Assembly (NCBI GenBank): GCA_020726265.1
Contig: DYSZ01000016.1
Location: 1-39,802, forward strand
Source: Draconibacterium orientale
GTDB lineage: Bacteria > Bacteroidota > Bacteroidia > Bacteroidales > Prolixibacteraceae
Reading direction: 5' to 3'
Length of the DNA: 39,802 nucleotides
The translations under genes and the position numbers were made by a program. The notes beneath the pieces were generated by a model that worked only from the letters and a program-made list of their open reading frames with translations, did not search any database and was not told the origin of the DNA. How positions within the stretch are numbered: position 1 is the stretch's first letter; the number at the start of each line of letters is the position of its first letter. Below are positions 37,886 through 39,802 of this stretch, in pieces.

Positions 37886-39007
37886 TCAACTCGTTTTCTT
37901 GTAATTGATAATTGCCCAGGCATTAAAGAAAATGGCAAACCCGGTCATTACCACAAAATGCAGCCTGATATGGTGAAACCCGCTGCCTTTCAGCACTATC
38001 ATCCGCATCACCTCAATAAACCATGTTACCGGGTTGAAACGCGCAATCCATTTGGCCCATTCGGGCATGCTGTCGATTGGCGTGAACAAACCACTCATCA
38101 GAATAAAAATCATTAAAAAGAAAAATGCCAGCGACATGGCTTGTTGCTGCGTGTTGGCGTATGTCGAAATTATCAATCCAACGCCCAGAATAGCCACAAG
38201 ATATATCGACAAAAATCCGTAGAGCAACAAAATGCTACCTTGCGGAACGATGCCATAAACCAGCCTGGCAATCAAAAAAAGTCCCACGGAAAAAACAAAC
38301 ATCCCGATTACCCAAAACGGAATCAGTTTACCAAGAATAAAATGGTGTTTTCGGATGGGTGTCACGTTGATTTGTTCGATGGTGCCAACCTCTTTTTCCT
38401 TGACAATATTTAGCGCACACATCATTGCCCCGACCATGGTTACCAGCAGTACCAATATGCCGGGAACCATAAAATGCGGGTAGTTCAGGTATTTGTTATA
38501 CCAGTTTGAGTTGGTGATTTCGATGGTGGGCAGCGACGCCACTTTGGGTACCGGAGCCATTTCTGCCCTGATGTTTTGGTTGTATTGTAAAATTATCCGG
38601 TTCAGGTAAACCGCGCCGATGTTTGCTTTTGTGCCGTTTATCGCATTTACGGCAATAAACAGTTTTCCTTTTTCTCCGCTCACAAGGTCTTTTTCGAAAG
38701 AACGGGAAATTTCAAGTACCAAATCGGTTTTGTCGGTTTCCATTTGTGCAAAACCTTCGTGAAACGATTCGCCAAATCCAGCTAATCTGAAATATCCTGA
38801 TGCCATGATACGGCTTGTGAGGTCGCGCGAAAATGCAGAATGGTCGTGGTCAACCACTGTGATATTGATGTTTTTGATTTCGTAATCGGCAGCGAGTGGC
38901 AAAATAAGCAACTGAACCACCGGCACTGCCAAAATCATTCGCAGGATAATTGTATCGCGCAAAATCTGTCTGAATTCCTTTTGCAGTAAAAAAAGCATTG
39001 TCTTCAT
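37886..39007 (-). CDS. ABC-2 type transporter permease (YbhR/YbhS-like)
   Basis: 373 aa; LLQKEFRQILRDTIILRMILAVPVVQLLILPLAADYEIKNINITVVDHD, FMVPGILVLLVTMVGAMMCALNIVKEKEVGTIEQINVTPI, multiple TM segments. Confidence 0.93.
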   Translation of the reverse strand: MKTMLFLLQKEFRQILRDTIILRMILAVPVVQLLILPLAADYEIKNINITVVDHDHSAFSRDLTSRIMASGYFRLAGFGESFHEGFAQMETDKTDLVLEISRSFEKDLVSGEKGKLFIAVNAINGTKANIGAVYLNRIILQYNQNIRAEMAPVPKVASLPTIEITNSNWYNKYLNYPHFMVPGILVLLVTMVGAMMCALNIVKEKEVGTIEQINVTPIRKHHFILGKLIPFWVIGMFVFSVGLFLIARLVYGIVPQGSILLLYGFLSIYLVAILGVGLIISTYANTQQQAMSLAFFFLMIFILMSGLFTPIDSMPEWAKWIARFNPVTWFIEVMRMIVLKGSGFHHIRLHFVVMTGFAIFFNAWAIINYKKTS

Positions 39008-39802
39008 GCCAGCCTGATTTTAAATTTTTTAATACTAACAACCAGTAAAAACAGGGTCATTCCCATTAAAATAAGTGTCTCTTTCCAGATGGATGAAAAC
39101 CCAAGTCCTTTAATCATGATTGATTTTACAATGATGTAGTACCATTTTGCTGGCACAATATTCGAAATTACCTGCAATGCAACCGGCATATTTTCGATGG
39201 GAAACATAAAACCCGATAATAATATGGTTGGCAACATCATTCCAAGCAAAGCAATAATCATGGCTGTGCGTTGCGAACTGGTTGAATTTGAAATGAGCAA
39301 CCCGAACGAAAGCGCCGTAATCACCAGTAGCGAGCTTTCAGCAAAAAGCAGCAAAACACTGCCTTTGATGGGTAAATCGAGCAGATAAACACTTAAAAGT
39401 AAAATCATTGTAAGATTAATAAGCGACAAAACGAAATAAGGAACAGCTTTCGATATCACGACAAGAATGGTTTTGAAAGGAGAAACAAGCAATACTTCCA
39501 TGGTGCCATTTTCTTTTTCGCGAACGATGGAAACCGAAGTCATTAATACGCTGATGAGAAAAAGTACCAGCGCCATTACTCCGGGAACAAAATTGGTAAC
39601 TCCTTTCAGTTCGGGATTATAAATCATGCGTATGTCTGTTTCGATTTGATACGGGATTTTTTGCAATCCCTGCAACTCAGCCTGATAACTTAAAATGATA
39701 CTTGATGCGTAGTTTGTAAGTGTACCGGCCGTATTGGGGTCGGTGGCATCTGCAATAATCTGTACCTGTTCTTTATTCAGGTGGGTGAGGTCGTTGTTAA
39801 AG
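39004..39802 (-). CDS. ABC-2 type transporter permease, 5' truncated by window edge
   Basis: NFVPGVMALVLFLISVLMTSVSIVREKENGTMEVLLVSPF. Frame stays open beyond the ORF-track start: FNNDLTHLNKEQVQIIADATDPNTAGTLTNYASSIILSYQAELQGLQKIP..., so 39675 is not the true start. Overlaps the next gene by 4 nt. Confidence 0.93.
   Translation of the reverse strand, partial: FNNDLTHLNKEQVQIIADATDPNTAGTLTNYASSIILSYQAELQGLQKIPYQIETDIRMIYNPELKGVTNFVPGVMALVLFLISVLMTSVSIVREKENGTMEVLLVSPFKTILVVISKAVPYFVLSLINLTMILLLSVYLLDLPIKGSVLLLFAESSLLVITALSFGLLISNSTSSQRTAMIIALLGMMLPTILLSGFMFPIENMPVALQVISNIVPAKWYYIIVKSIMIKGLGFSSIWKETLILMGMTLFLLVVSIKKFKIRLA

Noticed and set aside
1-39802. CRISPR array, tRNA/rRNA genes, prophage or transposase
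   Set aside because: No regularly spaced repeats, tRNA-like cloverleaf, rRNA core sequence, phage structural or transposase ORF seen on either strand.

Overview
Window of a Bacteroidota (Bacteroidales/Marinilabiliales-like) chromosome, mostly core housekeeping genes in compact operons. In order: (i) rimP-nusA-infB on the minus strand. infB runs off the left edge and carries an apparent in-frame TAA about 17 codons before that edge. (ii) An HD-domain phosphohydrolase, then lpxD, an lpxC-fabZ fusion and lpxA on the plus strand, ended by a perfect hairpin terminator. (iii) A two-gene AbiEi/AbiEii-type toxin-antitoxin cassette, flanked by a diverged ~137-bp duplication of the 3' end of the neighbouring thiL gene. 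(iv) A SUF Fe-S cluster (sufB-C-D-S ... sufE-sufT) with a ~205-bp repeat-bounded spacer between sufB and sufC. A RimB-like retropepsin / RimK ATP-grasp ligase / M14 deacylase trio and a rubrerythrin are embedded in the cluster. (v) frr and pyrH, then acyl-CoA synthetase with an XRE-cupin regulator. (vi) A glycogen/alpha-glucan operon on the minus strand: GH13 branching enzyme, GSCFA protein, debranching enzyme, GT4 synthase, GH57 and GT35 phosphorylase, with a secreted PCMD-like protein upstream. (vii) A Cys/Met-metabolism PLP enzyme, a DUF4143 AAA ATPase with a 45-bp near-perfect palindrome upstream, and two ABC-2 permeases, the second running off the right edge. I see no rRNA, tRNA, CRISPR array, prophage or classical transposase. 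The best leads are the thiL 3'-end duplication around the AbiE cassette, the infB nonsense codon, the RimK/RimB/M14 module inside the SUF locus, a GH57 protein that appears to lack its catalytic Asp, and the long palindrome by the DUF4143 gene. Family calls are from reading the translations; no database search was run.
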